Positions 16,713-24,974 of a DNA stretch of 64,000 nucleotides are shown piece after piece. Position 1 is the stretch's first letter; each line of letters begins with the position of its first letter. The stretch is taken from positions 248,001 to 312,000 of the forward strand of contig NZ_MBTF01000002.1 in the NCBI RefSeq assembly GCF_002013915.1, read 5' to 3'. The stretch is from Mucilaginibacter pedocola (GTDB lineage Bacteria > Bacteroidota > Bacteroidia > Sphingobacteriales > Sphingobacteriaceae). Below the pieces are notes generated by a model. That model saw only the letters and a list, made by a program, of their open reading frames with translations. It ran no database searches and was not told the DNA's origin. Position numbers and translations under genes: made by a program.

Positions 16713-18449
16713 ATGAAAAAGCTATTCGCGCAAATAAGCTTTTGTGCTGTGACGTTATGCCTTGCGCTTCCCACCACCCACGCCCAACAAGTGGTAAGCA
16801 GCAACGATGCTATTGCCAAAAAATGGTGGAAAGAAGCCGTAGTTTACCAGGTTTACCCCCGCAGTTTTATGGATAGCGATGGCGACGGCATTGGCGACCT
16901 GAAGGGCATCATCTCTAAACTCGATTACATTAAAAGCCTTGGCGTAAATGTGATATGGCTGAACCCTATTTACAGTTCGCCTAATGATGATAATGGTTAC
17001 GATGTGAGCGATTACCGCAACATTATGAAGGATTTTGGTACCATGGCCGATTTTGATGACCTGCTTAAAGGCATGCACCAGCGCGGGCTAAAACTGGTGA
17101 TGGACCTGGTAGTGAACCACAGTAGCGACGAGCACGAATGGTTCAAGCAAAGCCGAAGCTCGCGCAACAGCCCCTACCGCAACTACTACCACTGGTGGAA
17201 CGCCGAAGACGGCAAGCCGCCTTACCGCTACAGTTTGTTCGATGTGAACCACGATGCCTGGAAATATGATAGCCTCACCAATGCTTATTACCTGCACTAC
17301 TTTTCGCGCAAACAGCCCGACCTGAACTGGGAGAACCCCAAACTGCGGCAGGAAGTATATGGCATTATGAAGTTTTGGGCAGATAAGGGAATAGATGGTT
17401 TCCGGTTAGATGCCTTCCAGTTCGCGGCGAAGGATACTACCTGGCCAATGTTCCCGAAGGGTTTCGAGAAAAACTTTGTTCCTTATTACGCCATGCAGGG
17501 CAACTTGCACGGCTACCTGCAGGAAATGAACCGTGAAGTGCTCAGCAAATACGATGTGATGAGCGTTGCTGAAGGCAGCGGCAGCACTTTTGAAGACGGG
17601 CATAATTTGGTTGATGCCCGCCGCCGCGAACTGAATATGGCTTACGCCTTTGATGCGGTTGACCTGGCCAAACCCGAAGGCTACAGCGTTTTAAAATTTA
17701 AACAAACCTTTACCAAATGGGACAGTGCCTTTGTTGATGATGGCTGGCTATCCATCTTTTTGGCCAATCACGACCAGGCTCGCCTGGTAAACCGGTACGG
17801 TAACGATAGCCCCGAGTTCCGCTCAGTATCCGCCAAAATGCTCATGACCTTTTTAATGACCATGCGCGGCACACCCTATTATTATTACGGCGACGAACTG
17901 GGCATGACCAACGCCGGCTTCACCAAAATTGAAGATTACCGCGATGTACAAACCCTGAACGAATACCAGCGCCAAAAAAGCATCGGCGGCGACTTACCCG
18001 CATACCTCAAACGCATCGGTTTCGAAAGCCGTGACAATGGGCGCACCCCTTTTCAGTGGAACACTAAAGCTAATGGCGGTTTCAGCACGGGCACGCCATG
18101 GATAAACGCCAACCCCAATTACAAAACCATTAACGCCGCCGCGCAGGAAAAAGATGCCAACAGTACGCTCAACTACTTCCGCAAAGCGGTAAAGCTGCGT
18201 AAAGCCAACGAGGCGTTGATTTATGGGAAGTACACGCTATTGGATGAAGATAACCCCGATGTATATGTCTACACCCGCGAACTAAATGGGAAGAAGCTAT
18301 TGGTGCTGCTGAACTTTCGCGCTAAGGCGTCTGCCTACAATATTGGTATGGATATAAGCAAAGCTTCGGTTTTATTGAGTAACTATGCTAAGCCATCTGC
18401 AAGCGGTACTTTGCAGCCTTATGAGGCGGTGGTTTATGAGGTGAAGTAG
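16713..18449 (+). CDS. Secreted GH13 alpha-glucosidase (oligo-1,6-glucosidase type)
   Basis: 578 residues with a signal peptide (about residues 1-25, ending THAQQ). The GH13 core starts WWKEAVVYQVYPRSF and shows all four conserved regions: DLVVNHSS, nucleophile Asp233 in GFRLDAF, acid/base Glu287 in VAEGSG, and Asp354 in ANHDQAR; the calcium-site DSDGDGIGDL is intact. Architecture and length match GH13 subfamilies 17/31 (alpha-glucosidases, oligo-1,6-glucosidases, sucrose isomerases). The enzyme should act in the periplasm on short alpha-glucosides or sucrose and feed glucose to the cell. It is divergent from the permease/amylosucrase unit. Confidence 0.9.
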   Translation: MKKLFAQISFCAVTLCLALPTTHAQQVVSSNDAIAKKWWKEAVVYQVYPRSFMDSDGDGIGDLKGIISKLDYIKSLGVNVIWLNPIYSSPNDDNGYDVSDYRNIMKDFGTMADFDDLLKGMHQRGLKLVMDLVVNHSSDEHEWFKQSRSSRNSPYRNYYHWWNAEDGKPPYRYSLFDVNHDAWKYDSLTNAYYLHYFSRKQPDLNWENPKLRQEVYGIMKFWADKGIDGFRLDAFQFAAKDTTWPMFPKGFEKNFVPYYAMQGNLHGYLQEMNREVLSKYDVMSVAEGSGSTFEDGHNLVDARRRELNMAYAFDAVDLAKPEGYSVLKFKQTFTKWDSAFVDDGWLSIFLANHDQARLVNRYGNDSPEFRSVSAKMLMTFLMTMRGTPYYYYGDELGMTNAGFTKIEDYRDVQTLNEYQRQKSIGGDLPAYLKRIGFESRDNGRTPFQWNTKANGGFSTGTPWINANPNYKTINAAAQEKDANSTLNYFRKAVKLRKANEALIYGKYTLLDEDNPDVYVYTRELNGKKLLVLLNFRAKASAYNIGMDISKASVLLSNYAKPSASGTLQPYEAVVYEVK

Positions 18450-18470
18450 CCAAGGCTGTAGACATATACG

Positions 18471-18495
18471 CTGGTGCGCGCGTGCAGCGCGTTCC
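18471..18495 (-). repeat. GC-rich 24-bp dispersed repeat, inverted copy
   Basis: Reverse complement of the unit GGAACGCGC..GCACGCGCGCACCA with one change. With the copy at 18568 it bounds a 121-bp inverted-repeat element directly after the alpha-glucosidase gene. A shortened relative (GGAACGCGCGCAC) lies near 16599. Confidence 0.65.
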
Positions 18496-18567
18496 ATTTA
18501 AAGTTGCTATGGGGTATACAAGTCTCTTATCTTAGAGGTTATAGCGGAAATAATATATACTTATAGG

Positions 18568-18591
18568 GGAACGCGCGGCACGCGCGCACCA
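18568..18591 (+). repeat. GC-rich 24-bp dispersed repeat, direct copy
   Basis: GGAACGCGCGGC followed by ACGCGCGCACCA. Identical over 24 bp to the copy at 19352 and inverted relative to 18471. Confidence 0.7.
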
Positions 18592-18629
18592 ACGAAGGTA
18601 CGGCAAGGCGTTAAGCCTACAAAAAAATT

Positions 18630-18950
18630 ATGCAAATACTTCTTGAAGATATAATCGTTTATACATGGACCGGCAGAAAGCACCTGTATAAACTCAGAGA
18701 CAATAGCTATGGGCAATGGCTTGTTTTTAAGGATGGTTTACCGGTTTATTACCTTGATGTTTTTGATGAGCTATATGCGGGTCTTGAAGATTCTTTAAGA
18801 TACGGTGCATTTCGCTATTTAGAAGAAAAATTTAAAAGGTCTAAAGATGGTTATAGTATGGATGCGAATATTAATGGTATATGGTCGTCGACTATTAATG
18901 ATAAATGGTTCGAATTGGAAATGCTTCCTCTAAGTTTTTTTGAGTACTAA
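18630..18950 (+). CDS. Hypothetical protein, 106 residues
   Basis: An acidic, aromatic-rich protein starting MQILLEDIIVYTWTGRK, with predicted strands at the start (YTWTGRKHLYKLRD, QWLVFKDGLPVYY), a helix around DELYAGLEDSLRYGAFRYLEEKF, and a C-terminal strand (DKWFELEMLPLSFF). No signal peptide or membrane helix. Its AT-rich codons differ slightly from the neighbours. With the ACT-domain gene 5 bp downstream it forms a two-gene block bracketed by copies of the GC-rich 24-bp repeat. No family recognised. Confidence 0.55.
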   Translation: MQILLEDIIVYTWTGRKHLYKLRDNSYGQWLVFKDGLPVYYLDVFDELYAGLEDSLRYGAFRYLEEKFKRSKDGYSMDANINGIWSSTINDKWFELEMLPLSFFEY

Positions 18951-18955
18951 ACAGC

Positions 18956-19351
18956 ATGAGCGGAATAACCGATATACAAATCCTCCTGAAAGCCATGACG
19001 CCCGAACTGCACGCCGGGGAATATGTGTTTTGCGCTGTGGCTGCTTTGGATGGCATTGCTATGGAAGATATTATCTGCTTTTTTAAAGAGGCAGAAGCGA
19101 TAACGATCATAGTAAGCAAAACCACCGCCGACACTTTAGACTTGAAGTATGATTACGTGGCTGCGTGGATAACGCTCACGGTACATTCCTCGTTACAGGC
19201 AGTTGGTTTGACTGCGGCGTTTTCAGCAGTACTTGCTAAAGCGGGCATTAGCTGTAACGTGATTGCCGGCTATTACCACGACCATATTTTCGTGGCCCAT
19301 GCAGATGCGGAAAAGGCGATGAAAACGTTATTGGAATTGCAACGGGGGTAA
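18956..19351 (+). CDS. ACT-domain-containing protein (COG3602-like)
   Basis: 131 residues comprising two ACT-like units: the first about residues 5-65 (LHAGEYVFCAVAA, then ICFFKEAEAITIIVSKTTAD), the second about 68-128 (YVAAWITLTVHSSLQAVGLTAAF, GISCNVIAGYYHDHIFV, then EKAMKTLLEL). This matches the small family of paired ACT proteins found across bacteria whose ligand is thought to be an amino acid but whose role is not established. The gene begins 5 bp after the upstream hypothetical gene, so the two are probably co-transcribed. Its stop codon abuts a GC-rich repeat copy. Confidence 0.78.
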   Translation: MSGITDIQILLKAMTPELHAGEYVFCAVAALDGIAMEDIICFFKEAEAITIIVSKTTADTLDLKYDYVAAWITLTVHSSLQAVGLTAAFSAVLAKAGISCNVIAGYYHDHIFVAHADAEKAMKTLLELQRG

Positions 19352-19377
19352 GGAACGCGCGGCACGCGCGCACCAGC
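19352..19377 (+). repeat. GC-rich 24-bp dispersed repeat, third copy
   Basis: Same 24-bp unit as 18568-18591, immediately after the ACT-domain stop codon. Confidence 0.7.
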
Positions 19378-19402
19378 CATGAAAATTACTCGTTCCAATA
19401 AC

Positions 19403-20830
19403 CTACTCCTTCACCCACTTACTCTTAAACCCCAACTTTTTCAATCCCTTTTGCACATCGGGGTTGCTCATAAATAGTTTCCATAGCAGCCCGCTGCGGT
19501 AGTTCTCTATCATTACCACGATCGGCCCCTGGTCTATAGCCAAATGTGTTTTGGCGTACCAGTTGCGCTGTTCGCTGAAGCCATCTGCAAAACCGTATGG
19601 CCCCCATATTTTATCCCCCAATTTATAATAAAAATGCCGCAGGGCTTGCATGGAGTATTCGGACGTGTAGGGGAAGGAGGATAGGGCTGCGGTTGGTTGT
19701 ATTACACCCAGATCTACTTCGGGGCAATGGGCTACGTAGCCTTTATAACTGTCGCCTGCGGTTAAGCCCCAGCACTCGGGGCCGTAGCCTTTGTAGTGTT
19801 TTGGGTTTTCGATGCAGTAGGCGCGATTAATGAGGGTATGATTGCGGGTTTGCTCGGCGTAATCGATACCGTTGTCGTCCGTTAGTCCGTTCGGGTCGAT
19901 GCCCATGTAGGTGTATTGCTCAAAGAAAAGCGGCCCGCCTTTGTCGAAATTGCCCAGCGGCAATACGCTGCCGTAATAGGTTTTGCCATTCTTCCAACTG
20001 CTGCTTTTTACCCAGCTGTTTTCGTAAAGCTCTTTAGAGATAGCATGCGTTGGCGATGATGCCGACATGATATAGGTTATCAATGCCTCATCGTACCCGT
20101 ACACCGGGAAGTTCATGTCAAAGCCATTGCTTGGGCTCCAGTGCCAGTACAAAAACTTGTCGCTGCCGTTGCTGTGCCAGGTCCAGTTGGCAGCATCCCA
20201 CATTTGCTGCACCCGTTTCTGGAAGTAGCGTTCGGGCAGGCTTTTTCCATTGAAGTATGCCTTGGCCGTAAGCATCCCCATCATCAGGTACGATGTTTCT
20301 ACAATATCGGCACCGTTATCTACACGGTCGAACGGAATAGTTTTGCCCGTGGCGCCGTTCATAAAATGCGGGTAAATGCCATGGTAGCAATCGGCTTTTA
20401 TCAGGAAATCGGCAATTTTGATAAGGAGTTTCAGGGCGGTATCGCGCCCTACCCAGCCGCGGTTTACGGCGACTACTGTAGCCATAATGCCCATGCCCGT
20501 ACCGCCAATGGCGCAGGCCTCGGGGCCGAAGGTATGTTTGCTTAGGTTTGGTTCGTCGTAAGCTTCGTTAATGTAATCCCAATAGTATTCGGCTTTTACC
20601 GTGTTATCCCGCTCGCGGGCAAGCCCGCTAACCGGGTGTGCATAATGCCAAAAGAAACGGAAGGTTTGCCGCTGCACCACATCCAGCAACGCCGAGTCGC
20701 TAAGTTTGGGGATGATGCCAAAAGGCGCAATAGATGTTTTTTCAGCAACAGCCGCCTTCTTTTTCTGTGCCGAGGCGGTAATAGCCAATAGCACGCAGCA
20801 GGCCATTGCGCAGCAAAATATCTTCTTCAT
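19403..20830 (-). CDS. GH144-type beta-1,2-glucanase (glucoamylase-like domain)
   Basis: 475 residues with a signal peptide (about 1-22, ending ITASAQ). The remainder is an alpha/alpha-barrel of the PF10091 glucoamylase-like domain: LLDVVQRQTFRFFWHYAHP at the start, GTGMGIMATVVAVNRGW, NGADIVETSYLMMGMLTA, HWSPSNGFDMNFPVYGYDEALI, and ENYRSGLLWKLFMSNP at the end. This length and these motifs are those of GH144 enzymes, endo- or exo-acting on beta-1,2-glucan; acidic residues in the NGADIVETS and YDEAL segments are candidates for catalysis. It would act in the periplasm. It is a single gene with a 68-bp gap to the antiporter. Confidence 0.82.
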   Translation of the reverse strand: MKKIFCCAMACCVLLAITASAQKKKAAVAEKTSIAPFGIIPKLSDSALLDVVQRQTFRFFWHYAHPVSGLARERDNTVKAEYYWDYINEAYDEPNLSKHTFGPEACAIGGTGMGIMATVVAVNRGWVGRDTALKLLIKIADFLIKADCYHGIYPHFMNGATGKTIPFDRVDNGADIVETSYLMMGMLTAKAYFNGKSLPERYFQKRVQQMWDAANWTWHSNGSDKFLYWHWSPSNGFDMNFPVYGYDEALITYIMSASSPTHAISKELYENSWVKSSSWKNGKTYYGSVLPLGNFDKGGPLFFEQYTYMGIDPNGLTDDNGIDYAEQTRNHTLINRAYCIENPKHYKGYGPECWGLTAGDSYKGYVAHCPEVDLGVIQPTAALSSFPYTSEYSMQALRHFYYKLGDKIWGPYGFADGFSEQRNWYAKTHLAIDQGPIVVMIENYRSGLLWKLFMSNPDVQKGLKKLGFKSKWVKE

Positions 20831-20898
20831 GATGTGGGTAGCGGGGCTTGGTTTAAAAGGGCTAAAGTAGCGTTTATAAAACCGAATGCAAATGCCCG

Positions 20899-22503
20899 TT
20901 ACTCCCCTTCTTCCTGCAAGCGCTCTTCCTCCAGGTCGAGCCGGTTCTCAATAATGTTTATCACATCATCGTCGTAGTCATCTTTGGCGCGGAAGGTGTG
21001 CAGGGCGCAGCGCTCATGTTCGGTTACGGCTATCATCACCTGCTTAAACTCGGCCATCATTTGGTAGGCTTCCTCGCGTTTTTGTTCGTCATCGGGTGTG
21101 CCTTCAAATATATCCAGCTTGCATTTCAGCATTTCGTAGCGGCTTTTCAGCATGCGGTTGGCGGCAATTTGGCTTTTGTAATCCTTACCCATTTTGGCTG
21201 CGGCCTCTTGGTAAAGTCTTAATTCAATTTCCAATATCTGCTGCTCGTCGGGTTTGGCATCGGGGAGTCCGTAGGGTTTTATCCACCTTATTACAAAGGG
21301 CAGTGTAAAACCCTGCACCACAAGGGTGATAATAATGAGCACAAAGGTGATGAACAGTATAAGGTCGCGGTTGGGGAAGGCTTGCCCGTTCAACATGAGG
21401 GGAATAGAAAGTGCCGAAGCCAGCGACACCACGCCGCGCATTCCCGCCCAGCCTAATACCACCGGGTTGCGCCAGCCCGGCCTTGCCTGGGCAACGGTAA
21501 TATACCTGCTGATGAATACCGTAAACACGCCCGAAAACTGTGCAGCAAGCAGGCGAACCACAATAACCACAGCGGTAATTATGAGCGCAATTTTAAAAGC
21601 CTCGCCCATGGATATACCGCTAACGCCCTTAATAATATCGGGCAATTGCAAACCGATAAGAAAGAACACCACCGCGTTGAGAATAAACACCACCGACGGC
21701 CAAACGGCATTGGCCTTTAGCCGGCTGCTATGGTTGAGCACGTAATGGTTTTTGTAAGATATGAATAAACCGCCGCTCACTACCGCTAATACGCCCGATG
21801 AATGCACAGTTTCGGCAGCAAGGTAAATAATGTAGGGTAACACCATCGAAAAGGCAATATCCAGGTTACTATTGGTTGGCAGCCAGCGGTAAATGGCGTA
21901 GAGCACCAGCCCTAACAAAAGCCCGATGGCTAAACCTGATATAGTAACCAGCACAAAGCCGCCCACGGCATTATACCAGGTAAAGCTACTGCTAATAATA
22001 GCAGCCAAAGCAAAGCGGAATATCACCAAGCTGGAGGCATCGTTCAGCAAGCTTTCGCCCTCGAGGATGGAAACCATGCCTTTGGGAAGTTTTATAAATT
22101 GCAATACCGATGTGGCTGCAGCTGCATCGGGCGGGGAAACGATAGCGCCTAATAAAAAGCCCTGCGCTAAAGTAAAACCGGGGATAAGCAAAACGCTTAC
22201 CCAGGCAACAGCGCCGGCAGTGAGTAGTACAAATCCCAGCGCCAGCACAATAACTATACGCCTCCATTTCCAAAGCGCTTTCCATGAGGTGTTTTGTGCA
22301 GCATCATACAAAACGGGAGGGAGGATAACCAGGAAAACCAGGTCGGGGTCGATATGCACTGGCGGGATACCGGGGATGAAACTGATACCCAAACCGGCTA
22401 TCACCAGGAAAATGGGATATGCAACTTTTAGCTTTTTGGCAAGTACCACTAAAAAAGAAACGCTGAGTATTAGCCCGAGGCAAAGCAATAAAATTTCGTG
22501 CAT
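20899..22503 (-). CDS. Na+/H+ antiporter (CPA1 family)
   Basis: 534 residues: about 12 hydrophobic segments over the first 400 residues, then a hydrophilic cytoplasmic tail of about 130 residues rich in Glu, Lys and Arg. The ion-binding region is clear: GAIVSPPDAAAATSVL (unwound helix with the conserved Asp) and EGESLLNDASSLVIFRFAL (the Asn-Asp pair of electroneutral CPA1 proteins). GWAGMRGVVSLASALSIPL is the conserved Arg-containing helix. The enzyme exchanges Na+ for H+ across the inner membrane. Single gene, no regulatory site visible. Confidence 0.9.
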   Translation of the reverse strand: MHEILLLCLGLILSVSFLVVLAKKLKVAYPIFLVIAGLGISFIPGIPPVHIDPDLVFLVILPPVLYDAAQNTSWKALWKWRRIVIVLALGFVLLTAGAVAWVSVLLIPGFTLAQGFLLGAIVSPPDAAAATSVLQFIKLPKGMVSILEGESLLNDASSLVIFRFALAAIISSSFTWYNAVGGFVLVTISGLAIGLLLGLVLYAIYRWLPTNSNLDIAFSMVLPYIIYLAAETVHSSGVLAVVSGGLFISYKNHYVLNHSSRLKANAVWPSVVFILNAVVFFLIGLQLPDIIKGVSGISMGEAFKIALIITAVVIVVRLLAAQFSGVFTVFISRYITVAQARPGWRNPVVLGWAGMRGVVSLASALSIPLMLNGQAFPNRDLILFITFVLIIITLVVQGFTLPFVIRWIKPYGLPDAKPDEQQILEIELRLYQEAAAKMGKDYKSQIAANRMLKSRYEMLKCKLDIFEGTPDDEQKREEAYQMMAEFKQVMIAVTEHERCALHTFRAKDDYDDDVINIIENRLDLEEERLQEEGE

Positions 22504-22638
22504 GTGTAGGCGATGTTGATTCGCCTGTAAGATAAAAGTTTATGGGCTGAAAATAAAATAGTGGCCCTTGCGGTGGTTTTTAACCGCAAAGGCCACAAAG
22601 AATGCGCGAAGTAACGCAAAGGCAGAGTTGGCTATTTT

Positions 22639-23517
22639 TTAGAATCTTGATGCAAATTCTTCGGCGAAGGTTTCTAAGCTGATTGCGCTTTTTTGTGCGG
22701 GTTTGTGGGCATCAAAATCTTCCCATATAGCGCCGCTGCGTACTGCTGTACCCATCTCTACAAAGTTTTTGCTCATTTCTTCGGGGATGCCCGCCTGTAA
22801 TAACCCGGCTAAGGCCTGCTCGTCGTTAAATTCTACCCAGGGCAGTTCGGGTTTGCCAATGGCTTGGCCTATGGCTTTGGCGGCACCGGCGGGGGTACTC
22901 TCGTCGCTATACAGGTAACGTATGCTTTTGCCCTCGAAGTTGTTTTGTAGTTCTTCAAAAATAACGTCGGCAATATCTTTGGGGTGCACCATTATCAGGC
23001 GGGCGTCTGCCGGGTAGTTATTGCCGAGGATACCGGCGTGTTTTATCATATCCACATTGCCGTAAAAGTTGGTGTAAAAGAAAGGCGCACGCACAAATTT
23101 GATGTTAACGCCGTCAAGTTTGCTTAGTATACCCTCCACATCGTGTATGCCTTTTATCGGCCCAACGCCTTCGCCAAGGTGCGCGCCAATGCTGCTTAGC
23201 TGTACCACCTTTTTAACGTCTGCGTTTTTAATGGCTTGTGCATAGGCCTCACCGGCCTGGTTCATATACGCACGCAGGTTAGTTGCGCCAAAGTTTGGCG
23301 GCACCATGGTGTATATGGCATCGGCGCCGCTAAAGGCGGTTGTTAAAAAATCAACATCGGTAATATTACCAATTGCAGGTATAGCGCCAAGGGCTTCTAT
23401 TTCTGCTGCTTTATCGGCATTGCTGCTTACTACGGTTACGGTGTGCCCTGCGGCTATCAATTTTTGAGTTAGTGGTTTGCTTATGTTCCCGGTTGAACCT
23501 TTTACTGTAATTTTCAT
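22639..23517 (-). CDS. NmrA-like NAD(P)-binding protein (SDR_a5, QorB-like)
   Basis: 292 residues, Rossmann fold with the N-terminal nucleotide loop modified to TGSTGNISKPL (KITVKGSTGN), followed by VTVVSSNADKAAEIEALGA (NADPH selectivity region), GADAIYTMVPPNFGATN and VVQLSSIGAHLGEGVG. There is no Tyr-x-x-x-Lys catalytic pair in the classical place, as in the atypical NmrA/QOR2 group, which bind NADPH and reduce quinones or act as redox sensors. It is divergent from an HxlR regulator across about 85 bp; the same pairing occurs in E. coli (ytfG/ytfH), which supports a quinone or electrophile response. Confidence 0.85.
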   Translation of the reverse strand: MKITVKGSTGNISKPLTQKLIAAGHTVTVVSSNADKAAEIEALGAIPAIGNITDVDFLTTAFSGADAIYTMVPPNFGATNLRAYMNQAGEAYAQAIKNADVKKVVQLSSIGAHLGEGVGPIKGIHDVEGILSKLDGVNIKFVRAPFFYTNFYGNVDMIKHAGILGNNYPADARLIMVHPKDIADVIFEELQNNFEGKSIRYLYSDESTPAGAAKAIGQAIGKPELPWVEFNDEQALAGLLQAGIPEEMSKNFVEMGTAVRSGAIWEDFDAHKPAQKSAISLETFAEEFASRF

Positions 23518-23559
23518 GGTATTAAATATTTTGTTTTTGTTGATGACAAAGGTATTTTT

Positions 23560-23598
23560 GTACTTACTTTTTTACAAGTACATACCCCAAAGTAAGTA
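23560..23598. promoter_or_regulatory. Inverted repeats between nmrA-like and hxlR-like genes (candidate HxlR operator)
   Basis: GTACTT (23560-23565) and AAGTAC (23576-23581) form an exact inverted repeat with a 10-bp spacer, and TACTTAC (23561-23567) pairs with GTAAGTA (23592-23598). HxlR proteins bind such palindromes in divergent gaps. The right element ends four bases before the hxlR start codon. Confidence 0.45.
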
Positions 23599-23602
23599 TA
23601 CC

Positions 23603-24004
23603 ATGACAGCGATAAAAGAAAGCTCGACCATACAGGAGAACAAGCAATTTGCTTTTAACCAATGCCCCGTAACCTATATAATGCAGCGCATAGGCGGGCA
23701 TTGGAAGCCCATCATTTTATTCCACTTATTAACCGGGAGTAAAAGGTATAACGAATTGAAGCGCGCCATCCCCACCATTACCGAAAAGATGCTAATACAG
23801 CACCTGAAGCAGTTAGAGAACGATAACCTGGTAGTGCGGGTGGCCAAGCCCGTAGTGCCGCCTTATGTAACCTACAGCCTCAGCGAATCAGGCGAACGCC
23901 TGCGCCCTGTTTTGCATGCCATGGCCAACTGGGCCATTGAAGATGCCGAGGTAAACGCAGGGAATATTTACGCGGATAAACGGATGAGTAATTTTCCGGA
24001 GTAA
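23603..24004 (+). CDS. HxlR-family transcriptional regulator
   Basis: 133 residues from the ATG at 23603 (MTAIKESS); the frame is open upstream to 23477, but that extension overlaps the divergent gene and is hydrophobic nonsense. The HxlR signature is clear: FNQCPVTYIMQRIGGHWKP with the redox-reactive Cys, LLTGSKRYNELKRAIPTITEKML (helix-turn-helix and recognition helix), LKQLENDNLVVR and the wing VPPYVTYSLSESGERL. HxlR proteins sense aldehydes, quinones or hypochlorite through this Cys and control a divergent oxidoreductase gene, here the NmrA-like one. Confidence 0.9.
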   Translation: MTAIKESSTIQENKQFAFNQCPVTYIMQRIGGHWKPIILFHLLTGSKRYNELKRAIPTITEKMLIQHLKQLENDNLVVRVAKPVVPPYVTYSLSESGERLRPVLHAMANWAIEDAEVNAGNIYADKRMSNFPE

Positions 24005-24125
24005 TAAGCCTGTTGCAGAAGGGCTCGAATAGCACACTAATTTGTAAAAAATGTTGGAGTGCTTTAAGCCGCGCGCTTGGTTGATATATAATTTAGTATA
24101 TTAGGTACACTAAATCGCCACAACC

Positions 24126-24974
24126 ATGAAACCCGCAAAGTTGATAGCCCCCATTGTGCTTTGTGTACTCACCCTTGGCTTTTCGCCGCCACCAAAAAAC
24201 GATAAATGGGAAGTCTTATTCAACGGCAAAGACTTAACCGGCTGGGATACCTACATTGGCCCCGACCTTGACGATAAAGGCAAATTCATCAACCCTAACC
24301 CCATCGGTCTCAATACCGACCCTAAGCAGGTTTTCACCGTAATTAAACAAGATGGCGATAAGGTCATCCGCATATCCGGCGAAAAATGGGGAGCTATATC
24401 TACCAAAAAAGCGTACAGCAACTACCACCTGCAGCTACAGTTTAAATGGGGCCAGCTTACCTGGGGGCAAAAAAAGGGGCAGAAGATGGATAGCGGGCTA
24501 CTTTACCATTCGGTTGGTGCCTACGGTGCCGATTATGGCGCCTGGATGCGTTCGCAGGAGTTCCAGATAGAGCAAACCAACTGCGGCGATTATTGGGGCG
24601 TTGCCGGCGGCATGGCCGATATACCGGTAATAAAGCGCTACGATAAAGATTACATTTATAACGTTGGCGGTTTAATGAACACCTTTGCCGAGGGCAGCAA
24701 AACCGGCCGCCATTGTATAAAAGGTAGCGATGCCGAAAACCCCAAAGGCGAATGGAATACCTTAGACCTTTACTGCAATGGCGACACCAGCATACATGTA
24801 ATAAACGATAAGGTAATGATGGTTCTGTACCACGGCCGCCAGGCGGATGGCGGTCAAATGAAGCCGCTTACCAAAGGAAAAATTCAGATACAAAGCGAAG
24901 GTGCCGAGGTGTTTTATAAAGAGATAATGTTGCAAGCCATCACGCAATTGCCATCAGAACTCATCAGGCAATAG
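24126..24974 (+). CDS. DUF1080-domain protein (3-keto-disaccharide hydrolase family)
   Basis: 282 residues with a signal peptide (about 1-22, LCVLTLGFSPPP). A single concanavalin-like jelly roll follows: WEVLFNGKDLTGWDTY (family start), GEKWGAISTKKAYSNYHLQLQFKWG, DSGLLYHSV, EFQIEQTNCGDYWG and GKIQIQSEGAEVFYKEI (family end). Members act outside the cytoplasm; some hydrolyse 3-keto-glycosides. An inverted repeat TTTAGT/ACTAAA (24092-24114) lies 12 bp before the start. The 3' end overlaps the stop region of the converging transglutaminase gene by 11 bp. Confidence 0.85.
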   Translation: MKPAKLIAPIVLCVLTLGFSPPPKNDKWEVLFNGKDLTGWDTYIGPDLDDKGKFINPNPIGLNTDPKQVFTVIKQDGDKVIRISGEKWGAISTKKAYSNYHLQLQFKWGQLTWGQKKGQKMDSGLLYHSVGAYGADYGAWMRSQEFQIEQTNCGDYWGVAGGMADIPVIKRYDKDYIYNVGGLMNTFAEGSKTGRHCIKGSDAENPKGEWNTLDLYCNGDTSIHVINDKVMMVLYHGRQADGGQMKPLTKGKIQIQSEGAEVFYKEIMLQAITQLPSELIRQ

